A stretch of 64,000 nt of DNA from Halichondria panicea (lineage: Eukaryota; Porifera; Demospongiae; Suberitida; Halichondriidae): assembly GCF_963675165.1 (NCBI RefSeq), contig NC_087384.1, forward strand, positions 4,705,182 to 4,769,181, in the 5' to 3' direction. A program made the translations under genes and the position numbers. Position 1 is the stretch's first letter. Each line of letters starts with the position of its first letter. Positions 37,601 through 42,242 of the stretch are shown here, one piece after another. A model generated the notes under the pieces. The model made no database searches and was not told the origin of the DNA. It was given only the letters and a program-made list of their open reading frames with translations.

Positions 37601-40600
37601 TGTTAACTATCTCTGATGGATCGTCAGTATCGGTAAATCCCACCAGGAGAGAGTTTTTCAGGGGCTTTCTTCAGTTCCTGGGTACTGTCTTTGCTTTGCC
37701 TTGCTTGTCTTGGAAACTTGACATCAGCTCTATGTTACAGTAGTATACCTTGGCTGTTACTTGGGCTGATCTGTCATCCTCAGTAGGTATACAGTAGTCT
37801 AGCTGGCACAATAAACTTTTGCTAGCTCTACTTACATGCACTTATGCAAAATTAACGCTGCTTAACACTAACAGGAAACTAGGCAACCCACATTCATATG
37901 AATCCTTAGGAATTACTTGTGCTGCCTAGCACCGAACTAAAGGTAAATACCCTTCCCACAAAAATTTATGATGTAAAGTATGGGACAGTCCCTTTCCAGT
38001 CACTGCAATTCAATGGTAAAACTGTCATCACTGTTATATTTCAAACCTGAAAAACACTGTATGCAGCTCATGTAGAAACTGCATGTGAGGTATCATTGGA
38101 AAGAGTAATAGCTAGATTATACAATAGAGAGCAAACTAAAATTATTTCTAGGTAAAATTCCTTCTTTTTTAGTGTTTGAAGTACAAATTGTGTGTTTTTG
38201 TCTCACTTTTTACTGCATTTGTATACTTAGATTAAATGTTTGATGACAACTTTTACATATTTTTTACATTCATTTGACAAAATGTTTTGATATGGTTTGG
38301 CTTACTTGGTGATTTAACCATTACAATTTGTACGTGGGGAAACTTGTAGCATTAAAACTAAGGCTTAAAATTTGGCAGATTTTGCAAAGAAATTTTTGTT
38401 TCGCAGAAAAGGCGAGCTAAACCTAAGAAGCTTTTTTCGTACTACTAAACGCGGCTATTATTTGAAACATAACCAATAATTATAATTAGCCCAGCTAGAT
38501 GCGGCTATTATTCGAAACATAAGCCAATAATTACTGATTGTTTGTGGAAATGGGTCGATAGAATAGAAAGCTAGAATTGTGTCTGCATGGTTTATCTCTG
38601 TTAGCTGATTCTGGGATCCTACTCCAGGAGCCATACTTCTCTGCATGAGACTCCTGGCTTCTTTGCTGTGATCCTAGTCCACAGTGCATATAAAACACTG
38701 TTCTCAAATGTTTCAGCATGCCTCCAGTCTGGTTTAGCTCCTGAGTTGCTGTGCTAGACAGTTTAATAAGCCATATATGATATTCATCACTACATTACTG
38801 TCATGCACTGACTCTTCTGGTTTCTATAATCATGTCACGTCACCAGCCGAGGGTTTGCACTTTAGTCCTCTAGTTATAATTATATGTAATAATGATATAA
38901 TTATGTAATAATGTTTAACTGCTATAATGATAAATAAAGGATTACAATCCACAAGTTTTTACAACAAACTACATTTGTTCACCGTGAGGCAGCTCCAGTA
39001 TATACTCACATGTAGCTACTTACGGTGTTCTAAAATAATCGAAGAATTAAAGGATGATCATGAAATCTATGAACATTTATTGGAGGCGTGGTAACCTACG
39101 ATTATTCTTTGGTGAACAATTTTTACTACTCAATCCACTTTTAAGCCACTGATCAAGAAGCTCTAGTTGATAACGATCTTCACTTGGAATCTGTAATCAA
39201 ACGTGCATGACGTGCATGCATGTAATAATTATTTTAATGTTGACTTGTATTGACCTTCCAATACTGTGTACCGTATAGCGGGTAAGTTTCGTGGGGTAAA
39301 AAATTCGTTCAACTCGAGAAACGGTGGTATTCGTGAGTAAAAATTTCGTTTAGTCTCGTGGCTGCACGGCATTCCTACGTTCCGATAAGCCACGCCTACG
39401 TTAAAATTTCGTGGAGGTCTGCCTGCCCACGAAAATACCGAATATTTTACCCCACGAAAATTACCCGCTATACGGTATGTAATTTTCAGGGTAAAGTGCA
39501 GGCATTTTATCTGAAAAATCATTAAGGGCTAGTATATGTATGCTCATATGCTCATATCTAAATGATGCTTAAGTTATTACCTCTGTGTGAGCTTTATCGC
39601 ACAGCCTGCCCTTCTCTGGCGTACACTCTATAAACATATATAGTTGCATGCTTAAAGTAATAGCGTGGCTGTTTATAATAGTGCATGTAAACTCACCTCG
39701 TGATTGTGTAGTAGTATCATCCATGTACTCTAATGCTGAATATGTATATGCCGAAGCATCATAGTGGTTGTATATGTGAGCTTCAGCTTGTGCTGCTGCT
39801 TCATCTCCTGATACTTGGCTACCATTCAGTTTCTGTACGTCAGAAACCAAATCAAGTGCCAGCTTTTCCATTTGCTGTTTCAAAGTTTTGAACTTTTGTT
39901 GTTTATGAGCTAGCTCTCTCGATAAATTCTTCTCAGCCTCTATCAGGTCTACTGTTAAGGATTCAACATGCATCTCTAGCATATTGAGCTGCTCAAGGAG
40001 TTCTAGATTTTTCTTTTCTAGTCGTATAAATGACGCACTTTTGCTTCTTTGCAATATGCTATCACATATTAAATCGAGGGCTTCAATTGTTGTCGAAACC
40101 TCTACACGACTACTTTCATTATATTTTATCGTAGCCATGTCTTGTTTCTTGGCTGTTATTTACCAGCACTATACTCAGTGTAGGTATAATCCGAAAGATT
40201 TCAAGTGAGAGAGCTTGCAGTAATATACAGTATACATGCAGAGCATCAACGTTATGCTAAAATAACTAAAACACCAACCATTAACTTGTCAATAACAACT
40301 GGCTGCACGTGCAATGGTTTGTGTGAATGATTACCTCTAGTGTATAGTGGATTGTATGCAATCAAGAGGCTTCTATCACATGACATACTAGCTTAGTGTG
40401 ATATCGTTTTAACTCAAAGTCTCATCCCTCATGCAGCTTTTGACCACACTAATGCTGATGTTGTGTGTGCTCACTCCTGATCAAGCCATGCTGGTGAAGG
40501 AGAAACCTCTCACACCTTCACTTGAAGACAAACTCATACAGACAATCAAGATGGTAAGCCAGGTGCTAATCGATTGAGCCCGTTTAAGAATTTTGTAAGT

Positions 40601-40928
40601 TTGTAATTATCTTTTCTTCATTCGTCGGTATATATAATTATGCATATACAATTAAGTTTTCTGTCATGGGCATGCAGGCACGATCTACGTACACAATGAT
40701 TAACAGAAGCTTACAAAGTCTATCAGGAGCATATGGAAATAACATAATTCTTTTTTTTTTCAGGCTGACAGTGATGGTGACTCGGATGAGGGTGGGAGCA
40801 AGCCGAGGGAGGTCCTGAGGAGAGCTGTTGCCAACCTATCTCAGCTGAGCCAATCGAATGATTTTGCTAACACATCCTTAGAGACTCTGTTGAAGCTTCT
40901 TAGCAAAGCTGAACTATCAGTTCTATAG
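4638..40928 (+). CDS. HEAT repeat-containing protein 6 (HEATR6), 20 exons
   Basis: HEATR6 is an alpha-helical HEAT-repeat protein with a DUF4042 region; its cellular role is poorly known. Exons: 4638-4787, 6247-6357, 6848-6985, 7204-7413, 7688-8191, 8343-8459, 8737-8813, 20214-20443, 22144-22290, 32935-33089, 33279-33470, 33674-33748, 34260-34313, 34541-34787, 35493-35569, 36555-36632, 36732-36785, 36997-37161, 40437-40553, 40764-40928. All junctions are GT-AG and phases agree, giving 1021 codons including stop (vertebrate protein about 1180 aa). Recognisable blocks in family order are the serine patch SSSESDVSDSEP in exon 5, FTPYSVTLG then ELHRSLLLAM in exon 8, EALQVLTALPRFYF in exon 10, ARWNTCYACYSALSNIVFG (about residues 829-847) in exon 16, and VRINAALALSAG with VDFSEYKHASTFKTQ in exon 18. 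An in-frame ATG at 4623 would add five residues. Introns 7, 9 and 18 host other genes. Confidence 0.93.
4821..5686. mobile_element. MITE with about 35-bp terminal inverted repeats, in HEATR6 intron 1
   Basis: The left end at about 4829-4861 (AACGAAAGAAAGGGATAGGC inside) is matched in inverse at about 5641-5678 (GCCTATCCCTTTCTTTCGTT). Both flanks carry ATGTATCA (4821-4828 and 5679-5686), read as an 8-bp target duplication, which would fit a hAT-type insertion. No transposase is visible. It accounts for about 60% of the 1.46-kb intron. Confidence 0.7.
9305..9513. mobile_element. Foldback MITE, TACCGTATAGCGGG family, subtype with CAACTCGAG core
   Basis: Ends are TACCATATAGCGGGTAAG on the left and TTACCCGCTATACGGTA on the right, so the unit is nearly palindromic and about 209 bp. 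Phrases such as TTTCGTGGGG and inverse CCCCACGAAAA recur inside. A near-identical copy is at 39269-39477 and an inverse one at 15107-15290. Confidence 0.8.
9750..10168. repeat. Left copy of a 420-bp inverted duplication (MITE plus gene fragment)
   Basis: This block is repeated almost unchanged in opposite orientation at 15288-15705, on the far side of the gene at 11856-13514. It contains a foldback MITE of the TACCGTATAGCGGG family (9958-10168) and, at 9829-9899, a fragment of the C-terminal coding tail of the neighbouring membrane-protein genes. An apparent open frame reading CQLSDCNFEPCTYTPECVQ is the wrong frame of that fragment. Confidence 0.8.
9829..9899 (+). pseudogene. Captured fragment of the membrane-protein C-terminal tail
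   Basis: Read in the proper frame on the + strand this gives TDNEALLHRISDPSEYAP, against TDNETLPHRISDPSEYAP in the gene at 11856-13514 and TDNEALPHRISDPSEYAP in that at 17831-19501. Homology to either gene stops abruptly outside about 70 bp. An inverted copy lies at 15555-15626. It is a gene fragment trapped in a repeat unit, not a functional exon. Confidence 0.8.
10320..10390. repeat. Short dispersed repeat, copy 1
   Basis: The blocks GTGTTGCAAGC, AATGCCTCTCG, then CGCTCAAAAGTATTA recur in the same order and orientation at about 22330-22395. No open reading frame or terminal repeats are evident. Confidence 0.5.
10620..11170. repeat. Interspersed element ending in AGCACC-GGTGCT hairpin
   Basis: It opens with TGCCTCGGTGCGCATGCGCA and a (GTCT)n tract and ends with GAGGCATCAGCACC then GGTGCTTTCATT, a small terminal hairpin. 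Related right ends lie at about 23748-23775, and inverted at about 36085-36120 and 52480-52510. The size and lack of a long reading frame suggest a SINE or MITE; class not determined. Confidence 0.6.
11640..11790. repeat. Palindrome-rich repeat, copy 1
   Basis: This is the inverse of a block at about 54230-54380. Shared words are TAATTGCAC next to GTCAATGAC, and GATACGGGATTAATTGC. It lies just downstream (3' side) of the minus-strand gene at 11856-13514. Confidence 0.6.
11856..13514 (-). CDS. Multi-pass membrane protein with cysteine-rich ectodomain, intronless, 552 aa
   Basis: A single exon starts with MKMTILGVIVIVLQVVLVSS, a clear signal peptide. A short ectodomain follows (about 21-133) with about ten Cys, including the pattern CGPLNRTGLLCSHCQPGLGP then CKECMPQP. 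About ten hydrophobic spans occupy 134-510. The cytoplasmic tail ends DPSEYAPLLPTT, which contains YAPL (Yxx-phi type) and EYAPLL (acidic dileucine type), both possible sorting signals. The C-terminal module resembles that of the 1273-aa protein at 28839-32660: Cys-rich collar, LNLDF, FLLSYSR/FLMSYAK, and the RDCRWFAGVYLLLRIIFIA segment. It lies antisense in HEATR6 intron 7 and is paralogous to 17831-19501. Function unknown; a receptor or channel-like role is inference. Confidence 0.85.
   Translation of the reverse strand: MKMTILGVIVIVLQVVLVSSQVCPTWFIRQANKCECGQPINTILQCSNVTNKTKILDGFCITYNNDTEYFGPCPYNTKSRLSKFMDVPSDVSKLDEELCGPLNRTGLLCSHCQPGLGPAVFSYYKECKECMPQPLGWLLFFIRLTVPLTLICVIVIVFRISFASPVLYSFVLIAQLLNTVLCRNNPFEISGYTYSYSFYKFSADFVGLFNLDFFMFLIPSFCISEHMSTLTVIAMEYLAALYPILFTLAVYLFISLHDRGCKIIVICWRPFHKCLARFRRRWELKGSVVNAFASFFLLSYSRFCSISLSLLKPVPLHDKYGNVTYTLYYAADFNVGTYIPLAILSSIITVTMVLLPAVFLLFYQNRFFQRCLFSCKIKCVLIHELANITQGYFKNGTTPGTRDCRWFAGVYLLLRIIFIAFGAQKYHFIVYQMIFIITPAIILSLRPYKKDRYNYFDAFLLVLFAMGSAWYIYHEAFRNSPWFFVYIIVTFILVLYIVMFLSWMKSSLTSRCDYSCCHRRRATHQTGSSTDNETLPHRISDPSEYAPLLPTT
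13812..14996. mobile_element. Long foldback element with about 450-bp arms
   Basis: The arm at about 13812-14260 returns in inverse at about 14540-14996. GTGCAGGTACTGAAAGTTC near 13870 faces GAACTTTCAGTACCTGCAC near 14898, and GTACTAACTTACAGGAG near 14222 faces its complement near 14549. The loop of about 280 bp has blocks shared with 1-725. No transposase frame; the symmetrical small frames in the arms are by-products. It lies upstream of the gene at 11856-13514, 300 bp from its start codon. Confidence 0.8.
15107..15290. mobile_element. Foldback MITE, TACCGTATAGCGGG family, CAACTCGAG subtype, inverse orientation
   Basis: The left end TACCGTATAGTGGGTAA and right end TTACCCGCTATACGGTA bound a unit related in inverse to 9305-9513. 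It abuts the next MITE directly, sharing the GGTA junction at about 15288. Confidence 0.75.
15288..15705. repeat. Right copy of the 420-bp inverted duplication
   Basis: This is the inverse of 9750-10168 and contains a MITE (15288-15492) followed by the tail-gene fragment (15555-15626, coding direction on the minus strand). Differences from the left copy are few, mainly in AT dinucleotide number near 15500, pointing to a recent event. Confidence 0.8.
15555..15626 (-). pseudogene. Captured C-terminal tail fragment, second copy
   Basis: This minus-strand block matches the C-terminal codons of the genes at 11856-13514 and 17831-19501 (HRISDPSEYAP). It is part of the inverted duplication and is bounded by non-homologous repeat sequence. 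Confidence 0.75.
16144..16520. repeat. Interspersed element with tandem CCCGAGG...GGGTATAGTAGT 5' ends
   Basis: Two tandem copies of a roughly 60-bp unit (CCGAGG, then GTGGCCA, then GTATAGTAGTC and a GTTT-rich stretch) precede ACCTGGATGCCACAGCACTT and AGCATGGATAG. The same order is seen at 25648-26300 and partly at 23335-23410. No coding capacity. Confidence 0.65.
16588..17520 (-). pseudogene. Decayed copy of the multi-pass membrane protein gene
   Basis: The minus strand aligns in order with the N-terminal and middle parts of the two neighbouring genes. GTTACATTTCCGTATTTGTC near 16606 and CCTCTGTCGTGGAGTGAAAT near 16800 match 12544 and 12736, and GTATAAACCATGTTAGGCAT near 17459 matches the N-terminal codons. 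Frameshifts and stops interrupt it throughout, and the C-terminal half is missing. The longest surviving frame is about 90 codons (16708-16986). It sits between the intact paralogs, so the locus was a tandem array of at least three. Confidence 0.85.
17831..19501 (-). CDS. Multi-pass membrane protein, second intact paralog, intronless, 556 aa
   Basis: The protein is highly similar to that at 11856-13514 along its length. It has the signal peptide, the Cys-rich ectodomain with CGPLNRTGLLCSHCQPGLGP, about ten membrane spans, and the tail SDPSEYAPLLPPTT with the same possible sorting motifs. The first ATG gives MFSLKMTTLG; alignment to the paralog (MKMTILG) suggests the Met at codon 6 (19486) may be the true start. 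Differences concentrate in spans 9 and 10 and in the second span. It is antisense within HEATR6 intron 7. No intron is apparent and no known enzymatic motif is seen. Confidence 0.85.
   Translation of the reverse strand: MFSLKMTTLGILVIVLQVVLVSSQECPTWFIRQANKCECGQQINTILQCSNVTNKTEILESFCLTYNNDTEHFGACPYNTNNRLSQLMDVPSDVSKLDEEMCGPLNRTGLLCSHCQPGLGPAVFSYYKECKECMLQPLGWLLYFVRLTVPLTLICVIVIVFQINIASPVLNSFVFMAQVLNTALCRNDPFAISGYTPSYSFYKFVADFMGLFNLDFFMFLIPSFCISEHMSTLTVVAMEYLAALYPILFTLFVYLFISLHDRGCKIIVICWRPFHKCLARFRRRWELKAPVVNAFATLFLLSYSRFCSISLNLLKPIPLYDKYGNVTYTLFFAADFKMNTYIPLAILSSILTVTMVLLPAVFLLFYQNRFFQRCLFSCKIKCVLIHELANITQGYFKNGTTPGTRDCRWFAGVYLLLRIIFIASSAQTYHIIVYQMILIITPAIILGLRPYKKDRYNYFDAFLLIVLAIGTSWYTYREAYKSTGWLFVVIIATGILMLYIVLFISWMISAFTSWCGFSCCCQRRVTHQTGLSTDNEALPHRISDPSEYAPLLPPTT
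20574..22143. other. HEATR6 intron 8, no gene recognised
   Basis: This 1.7-kb intron holds a GTCT-rich microsatellite near 20665-20690. A roughly 650-bp stretch is bounded by ATGAAGAGAAGAGGGCATG (about 21093) and the inverse CATGCCCTCTTCTCTTCAT (about 21686), with further GGTCAG/CTGACC pairing outside, suggesting another inverted-repeat element. The open frames at 20575-21320 have no family resemblance. Confidence 0.5.
22491..22660. repeat. Pair of 40-bp direct repeats spaced 130 bp
   Basis: CCTGTAGCCAAACAGTGGGA at 22491 and again at 22621 begins two 40-bp copies (22491-22530, 22621-22660) differing at one position. Confidence 0.7.
22880..23780. repeat. Cluster of interspersed-element fragments
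   Basis: Blocks related to 10620-11170 and to the 16144 family are juxtaposed: GCTAGCGCTTTAGTGCA near 23020, a (CA)n/(GACA)n tract near 23250-23290, a TTATCGTATCCC block, then GAGGCATCAGCACC-GGTGCTTTCATT at 23748-23775 and a new CCTGAGG...GTATAGTAGT start near 23780. This looks like repeated insertion of the same families. Confidence 0.5.
24065..25203. mobile_element. Non-autonomous DNA transposon, CAGGGGCGTAGC termini
   Basis: CAGGGGCGTAGCT starts at 24070 and the inverse AGCTACGCCCCTG ends at 25198. Both flanks carry GTGAT (24065-24069 and 25199-25203). No transposase frame. The 5-bp duplication matches those of the CAGTGGCGTAG elements at 2609-3266 and 46806-47121, suggesting one mobilising system. 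A second element is nested at 24301-24716. Confidence 0.75.
24301..24716. mobile_element. Pogo-like MITE nested in the CAGGGGCG element
   Basis: The terminal repeats are CAGTAGACTCTCGTTAATCC at 24301 and the inverse ending GAGTCTACTG at 24716, with TA on each side (24299-24300, 24717-24718). GGCCGGAATA and TGGCCGTA words repeat inside. CAGTAGACTCTCG ends with TA duplication are typical of pogo/Tigger-derived MITEs. A degraded relative is at 41277-41670. Confidence 0.75.
25648..25820. repeat. Three tandem 5' units, CCCGAGGCGCGCGTGGGC type
   Basis: TTACCCGAGGCGCGCGTGGG occurs three times (about 25648, 25703, 25760), each followed by GGGTATAGTAGT and a GTTTGT-rich spacer. The units are 50-60 bp. 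They lead into ACCTGGATGCCACAGCACTG at about 25850. A two-copy version is at 16144-16265. Confidence 0.75.
26270..27062. repeat. Two tandem copies of a repeat ending GAGGGTTTGCACTTTAGTGC
   Basis: Copies at about 26270-26522 and 26810-27062 share GGAGCCATAC, CCACAGTGCAT, GTTTCAGCATGCCTCCA and the right end GAGGGTTTGCACTTTAGTGC. A third copy is at about 38585-38876 in HEATR6 intron 18. No coding capacity seen. Confidence 0.7.
27431..27474. repeat. (ACTT)n microsatellite
   Basis: Ten or so near-perfect ACTT/ACTC units are followed by (GTCA)n for three units. Confidence 0.85.
27720..28720. repeat. Direct duplication upstream of the beta-helix gene
   Basis: Blocks in 27768-28385 return in the same order at about 28410-28720: ACATGCAGCTA, ATGAATGAGGTA or TGAATGAGGTA, CTGCATGATTG, GCATGTTCTAAA with CCAACTGAGCT, AGTGCTCGTTGT, then TTTGGGAGCT with GCTTATCACCA. 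The first copy carries an extra unit at about 27957-28097 bounded by CACTGTTTTG and CAAAACAGTG. The second copy ends just before the TATA-like box at 28724. Confidence 0.7.
28724..28731 (+). promoter_or_regulatory. TATA-like box of the beta-helix gene
   Basis: TATATATA lies 108 bases before the ATG at 28839 and directly after the second copy of the upstream duplication. The distance would allow a short 5' untranslated region; this is a sequence-only guess. Confidence 0.35.
28839..32660 (+). CDS. Beta-helix ectodomain, cysteine-rich, multi-pass membrane protein, intronless, 1273 aa
   Basis: The protein begins with a signal peptide (MLALILLCSVCFPEVVRA). An N-terminal block follows with CNGYRSCHTLNELA and a GGIHKL motif, then about 700 residues of short beta-rich repeats (SSVENSALRFELKNCLL-like turns, NNV/NSLFEWN, SFRSNIATNGGGLSL, FASNKALNVGGAIY) that look like a right-handed parallel beta-helix. 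A Cys-rich collar spans about 778-892 (CPLGFELIGDPPSCQC, CPYDYCLSE, CALGHSATLCGAC, CLDCSN). About nine hydrophobic segments run from about 894 to 1231, including YWVGLLLVVRVVLLLLF. The tail has REELLDHENSL. The collar and membrane module resemble the 552/556-aa proteins in HEATR6 intron 7, which lack the beta-helix. It lies in the sense orientation in HEATR6 intron 9. Function unknown; surface recognition is inference. Confidence 0.85.
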   Translation: MLALILLCSVCFPEVVRAESITYFVTNKINTSAVVCNGYRSCHTLNELAINSSLLFLEYANYSLVLEGGIHKLTVGLVVSDIDQLEISSFDSEIDITYGNVTVYNVSSFSISNFQLFASEHQNKPSFFISKTRKAVKFDNVNISNVGISAILNGGPRRLNSVFVIRNSSVENSALRFELKNCLLLLLDSYFYGNVLFVETTLRVNIVSKEKMIRIVGCRISGQTSLRVRAGSDILLSIVDISDTVISDTNYMQVDGGIRLERLVVYIVMYSRVQLNIMESNISSLFAEVSEESSLFMNVSKCFHRPIIKMYGIEIKQMKFSRLLLDVRDSVFEHSSIGVSIQAIKYTSTSLKLHDTRFVYCQALSIFSSGRFLYVYLFNVTISGSFDQNAVTIQAAASESSVELVKCSFLYNFGNRGACVYFLSNPQSSLTLNEVFFYENVDLTSDPAIVLVINCDNVIIHNSLFEWNTGTPVEIVSGQLYLSGFTSFRSNIATNGGGLSLICSTVIFEKGLVATFASNKALNVGGAIYVAPCFDHDRIAKRNNYKFISTVTVCFFQISIGSEWEKLSLRFLNNSALNGGEDIFGTSVHKHCIAQKHTQLILTHFNLQQLFKIRNSKNTSLSSVASDPKRVCVCDDFGEPQCSSLDFIYNIKILYPGEMFTVSLVVVGNDFGTVTATTKAGLLGSTSGSLGEGQQTRLAFFRHCTSIQYSVHSSRPTETIVFTASGSKPLAATRRSKLEDRLKVEHQLNKDSVFVYLHTEEIQVQLLTTPVYFNVTLANCPLGFELIGDPPSCQCQKELVQNNIKHCIIVNHTGFVYRRGSTWVNATFNGNISVPIVYKSCPYDYCLSENTSVDLRYPDAQCALGHSATLCGACSENLSLALGTNRCLDCSNTGHLVLLIFFIAAGFVLVIFIKALDFTVSKGTINGLIFYANIVWAEKSILFSKQTTAHSVMSVFIAWLNLDFGIETCFADGLSGYQKAWLQFLFPVYVWCIAGLIIISCRYSTMATNLFGNNSVPVLATLFLMSYAKLLRAIITVLGFAVLRSADTTVSQVWLYDGNIPYLGLKHAFLFVVAVLALLFLWLPYMCTLFLVPFFKGKTHYWLFRWIVKWKPFYDAYFGPLHTEHQYWVGLLLVVRVVLLLLFTVAPTYSNLLALIVTTTTLLTYVTLSGSVYKNKYLSFLENSFLVNLNVLAAGVLYQNVVGGDVDLVVYVSVGIVFVQFVCITIYHCIVCLKSCAGKKNPHGRSVRARLSPSKSHVQFPLREELLDHENSL
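33929..34168. mobile_element. Foldback MITE, TACCGTATAG family, GCGCGAAATTTTC subtype
   Basis: TACCGTATAGCGCGAAATTT on the left pairs with GAAATTTCACTATACGGTA on the right. The unit is about 240 bp, in HEATR6 intron 12. Confidence 0.75.
34876..35084. mobile_element. Foldback MITE, TACCGTATAGCGGG family, in HEATR6 intron 14
   Basis: The left end TACCGTATAGCGGGACATTT pairs with AAATTTCCCGCTATATGATA on the right; the right terminus is slightly altered. It directly precedes the long hairpin at 35086-35359. Confidence 0.7.
35086..35359. repeat. Near-perfect 270-bp hairpin in HEATR6 intron 14
   Basis: CAAGAGTATATGATA at 35086 pairs with TATCATATACTCTTG at 35345-35359. Pairing continues inward through CTTCCTGTATCTGTCA, GGAATTTGCACACTGACCAA and GTGTGGGTGAT to a loop of a few bases near 35226. 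Each arm is about 125-135 bp with few mismatches. An RNA made across it would form a long duplex. It has neither the MITE termini of its neighbours nor coding capacity. Confidence 0.85.
35746..35955. mobile_element. Foldback MITE, TACCGTATAGAGGGTATATTTC subtype
   Basis: TACCGTATAGAGGGTATATT at 35746 pairs with AATATACCCGCTATACGGTA ending 35955, in HEATR6 intron 15. A related unit is at 45829-46004, and right-end fragments are at about 54676-54711. Confidence 0.8.
36085..36380. repeat. Interspersed element, inverse orientation, with AGTACC/GGTGCT end
   Basis: AATGAAAGTACC then GGGTGCTGATGCC at about 36087-36115 is the inverse of the right end of 10620-11170. Further inverse matches include CTACTCAATGCT-like and GATCGACCATGATTG blocks. 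It lies in HEATR6 intron 15. Confidence 0.5.
39077..40138 (-). CDS. Coiled-coil protein nested in HEATR6 intron 18, 3 exons, about 200 aa
   Basis: Minus-strand exons are 39697-40138, 39581-39627 and 39077-39190. Donors GAG|GTGAGT and GAG|GTAATA and acceptors TATAG| and TTACAG| give consistent phases (442+47+114 nt = 201 codons). The N-terminus is MATIKYNESSRVEVSTTIEA. A coiled coil is likely over about 40-105 (LEKKNLELLEQL, VESLTVDLIEAEKNL, KTLKQQMEKLALDL). The C-terminus ends RRLPRLQ. AATAAA overlaps the stop codon (39076-39081 on +), an unusually close polyadenylation signal. The first exon alone remains open across intron 1 in frame, so a retained-intron form of about 189 aa is possible. 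No family recognised. Intron 2 contains the MITE at 39269-39477. Confidence 0.7.
39269..39477. mobile_element. Foldback MITE, TACCGTATAGCGGG family, CAACTCGAG subtype
   Basis: TACCGTATAGCGGGTAAGTT at 39269 pairs with TTACCCGCTATACGGTA ending 39477. It is nearly identical to 9305-9513 and sits in intron 2 of the coiled-coil gene, itself inside HEATR6 intron 18. Confidence 0.8.
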
Positions 40929-40977
40929 ACCACTCTTACTACCACGCACTTGTTACTTTTCTATAATAGCCTCAGTC

Positions 40978-40983
40978 AATAAA
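40978..40983 (+). terminator. Polyadenylation signal of HEATR6
   Basis: AATAAA lies 49 bases after the HEATR6 stop codon, as expected for a 3' end signal. The next gene on this strand begins about 1.3 kb further on. Confidence 0.6.
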
Positions 40984-42242
40984 AGGTATTCTAAGAGCAT
41001 GCGTTGGTAATCATGACATCTATATATAAGCTACAAAAACCAACTATAGACGCAAGCACCGTATATAACTGGAAAATTTGGCGATTTAGCGAATTTTACC
41101 GAAGATCGCCAAGTTCAAATTAAAGTTTTCCTGTGGACACAACATCATTGCTGTTGTAGCCACACCTGAGATGCCGAATTAAAAACGCCCAAGTCAGTTC
41201 AAATGACTCATTCACCAAATAATTATTATATACCCGCCAAATTTTCCAATGATACGGTATCTATATAATTATAGTCATACAGTACGGCCACCGCGATATA
41301 CGGCCATTTGGTTTGGCACGGATTGCTAGCTAATAGATGTTTACTGCACAAAACTCATCCTGAAATGCAGCCACTCAGCTATTCCGTATACTGGCCAGTA
41401 CTGGCTTCCCCAAACGAGTTTTTTAATGTCATTTTATACGATTAGTATATATATGGCCGGATATGACATTTTGGGTGTGGTTTGGCAGATCAAATGGAAA
41501 TAGAGACCATATTGATTCATTATCCTCGAGACAGAACCGAAAAATTAGTCATTATATTTGAGGTAGGGTCGTTTTTAAGCCGTGGCTAAATCTGAAATGC
41601 TGCCAACCCGCTTTTCCGTCCAAGCTGCACCGTCCCAGGGGTGGCTGGATATTAGTGAGAGTCTATACTATGTGTAGTCCCTATTTGAATGCAAGGTTAA
41701 TCGATTGCGAATATCACTACAGGCCCGATTGCGTTTCTAACTATTAATTCAATTCATGCATGTATGCACATGCTCACTCTTTGCGTTTCTTTTAATTAAC
41801 CCGGCATACGATATCCTGCGATTTACATTGTGAGCCTGTGTACATTTACGTACATGATAAATTTGCTGTGACCCTTGGTAAATGTTACTTCTATAAATGA
41901 CCTTCTCATGCCAGAGTGTATATTCATGCACTAGAAAGTTACATAACTGCTCGTAACAGATAATGCTAAACGTATTCACAACAGGCAGCTTTAATTGAAT
42001 TTTGGTGGCTGGAATGGAGGTGTATCTGGGAGGTTGATAGATTCATTGCTTACACATGAGAACGTCAACATTCCAATCACACAATGCTCATTCATAAGGC
42101 AGACGTGTGTAATGAATAGCTGCACAGAAAAAGAATATTAGTTCAACTGTGAGTTTAAAATCAGAATATCAGCAGCTTACTAGAATGAAGCTTAAGATGT
42201 GTATATATTGACCTGTTTGTTTTAGCTATAGCTAGCTCCATT
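40984..42242. other. Intergenic region with two MITEs
   Basis: 41058-41260 is a MITE with ACCGTATATAACTGGAAAAT on the left and ATTTTCCAATGATACGGTAT on the right. About 41277-41670 is a degraded pogo-like MITE (CAGTACGGCCACC, then GAGAGTCTATACT in inverse) related to 24301-24716. The rest up to 42242, including a TATATATT motif at about 42201 that could serve the next gene, shows no coding sequence. Confidence 0.65.

Larger units (their letters stand above)
37162..40436. other. HEATR6 intron 18, 3.3 kb, host of the coiled-coil gene
   Basis: It begins with a fragment of the CCCGAGGCGC...CAGTAGTCTG repeat (37180-37230), followed by about 1.2 kb in which I recognise nothing. A 50-bp tandem duplication (GCGGCTATTATT at 38451 and 38501), the third copy of the 26270 repeat (38585-38876), the antisense coiled-coil gene (39077-40138) and a MITE inside that gene (39269-39477) come next. 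Confidence 0.7.
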
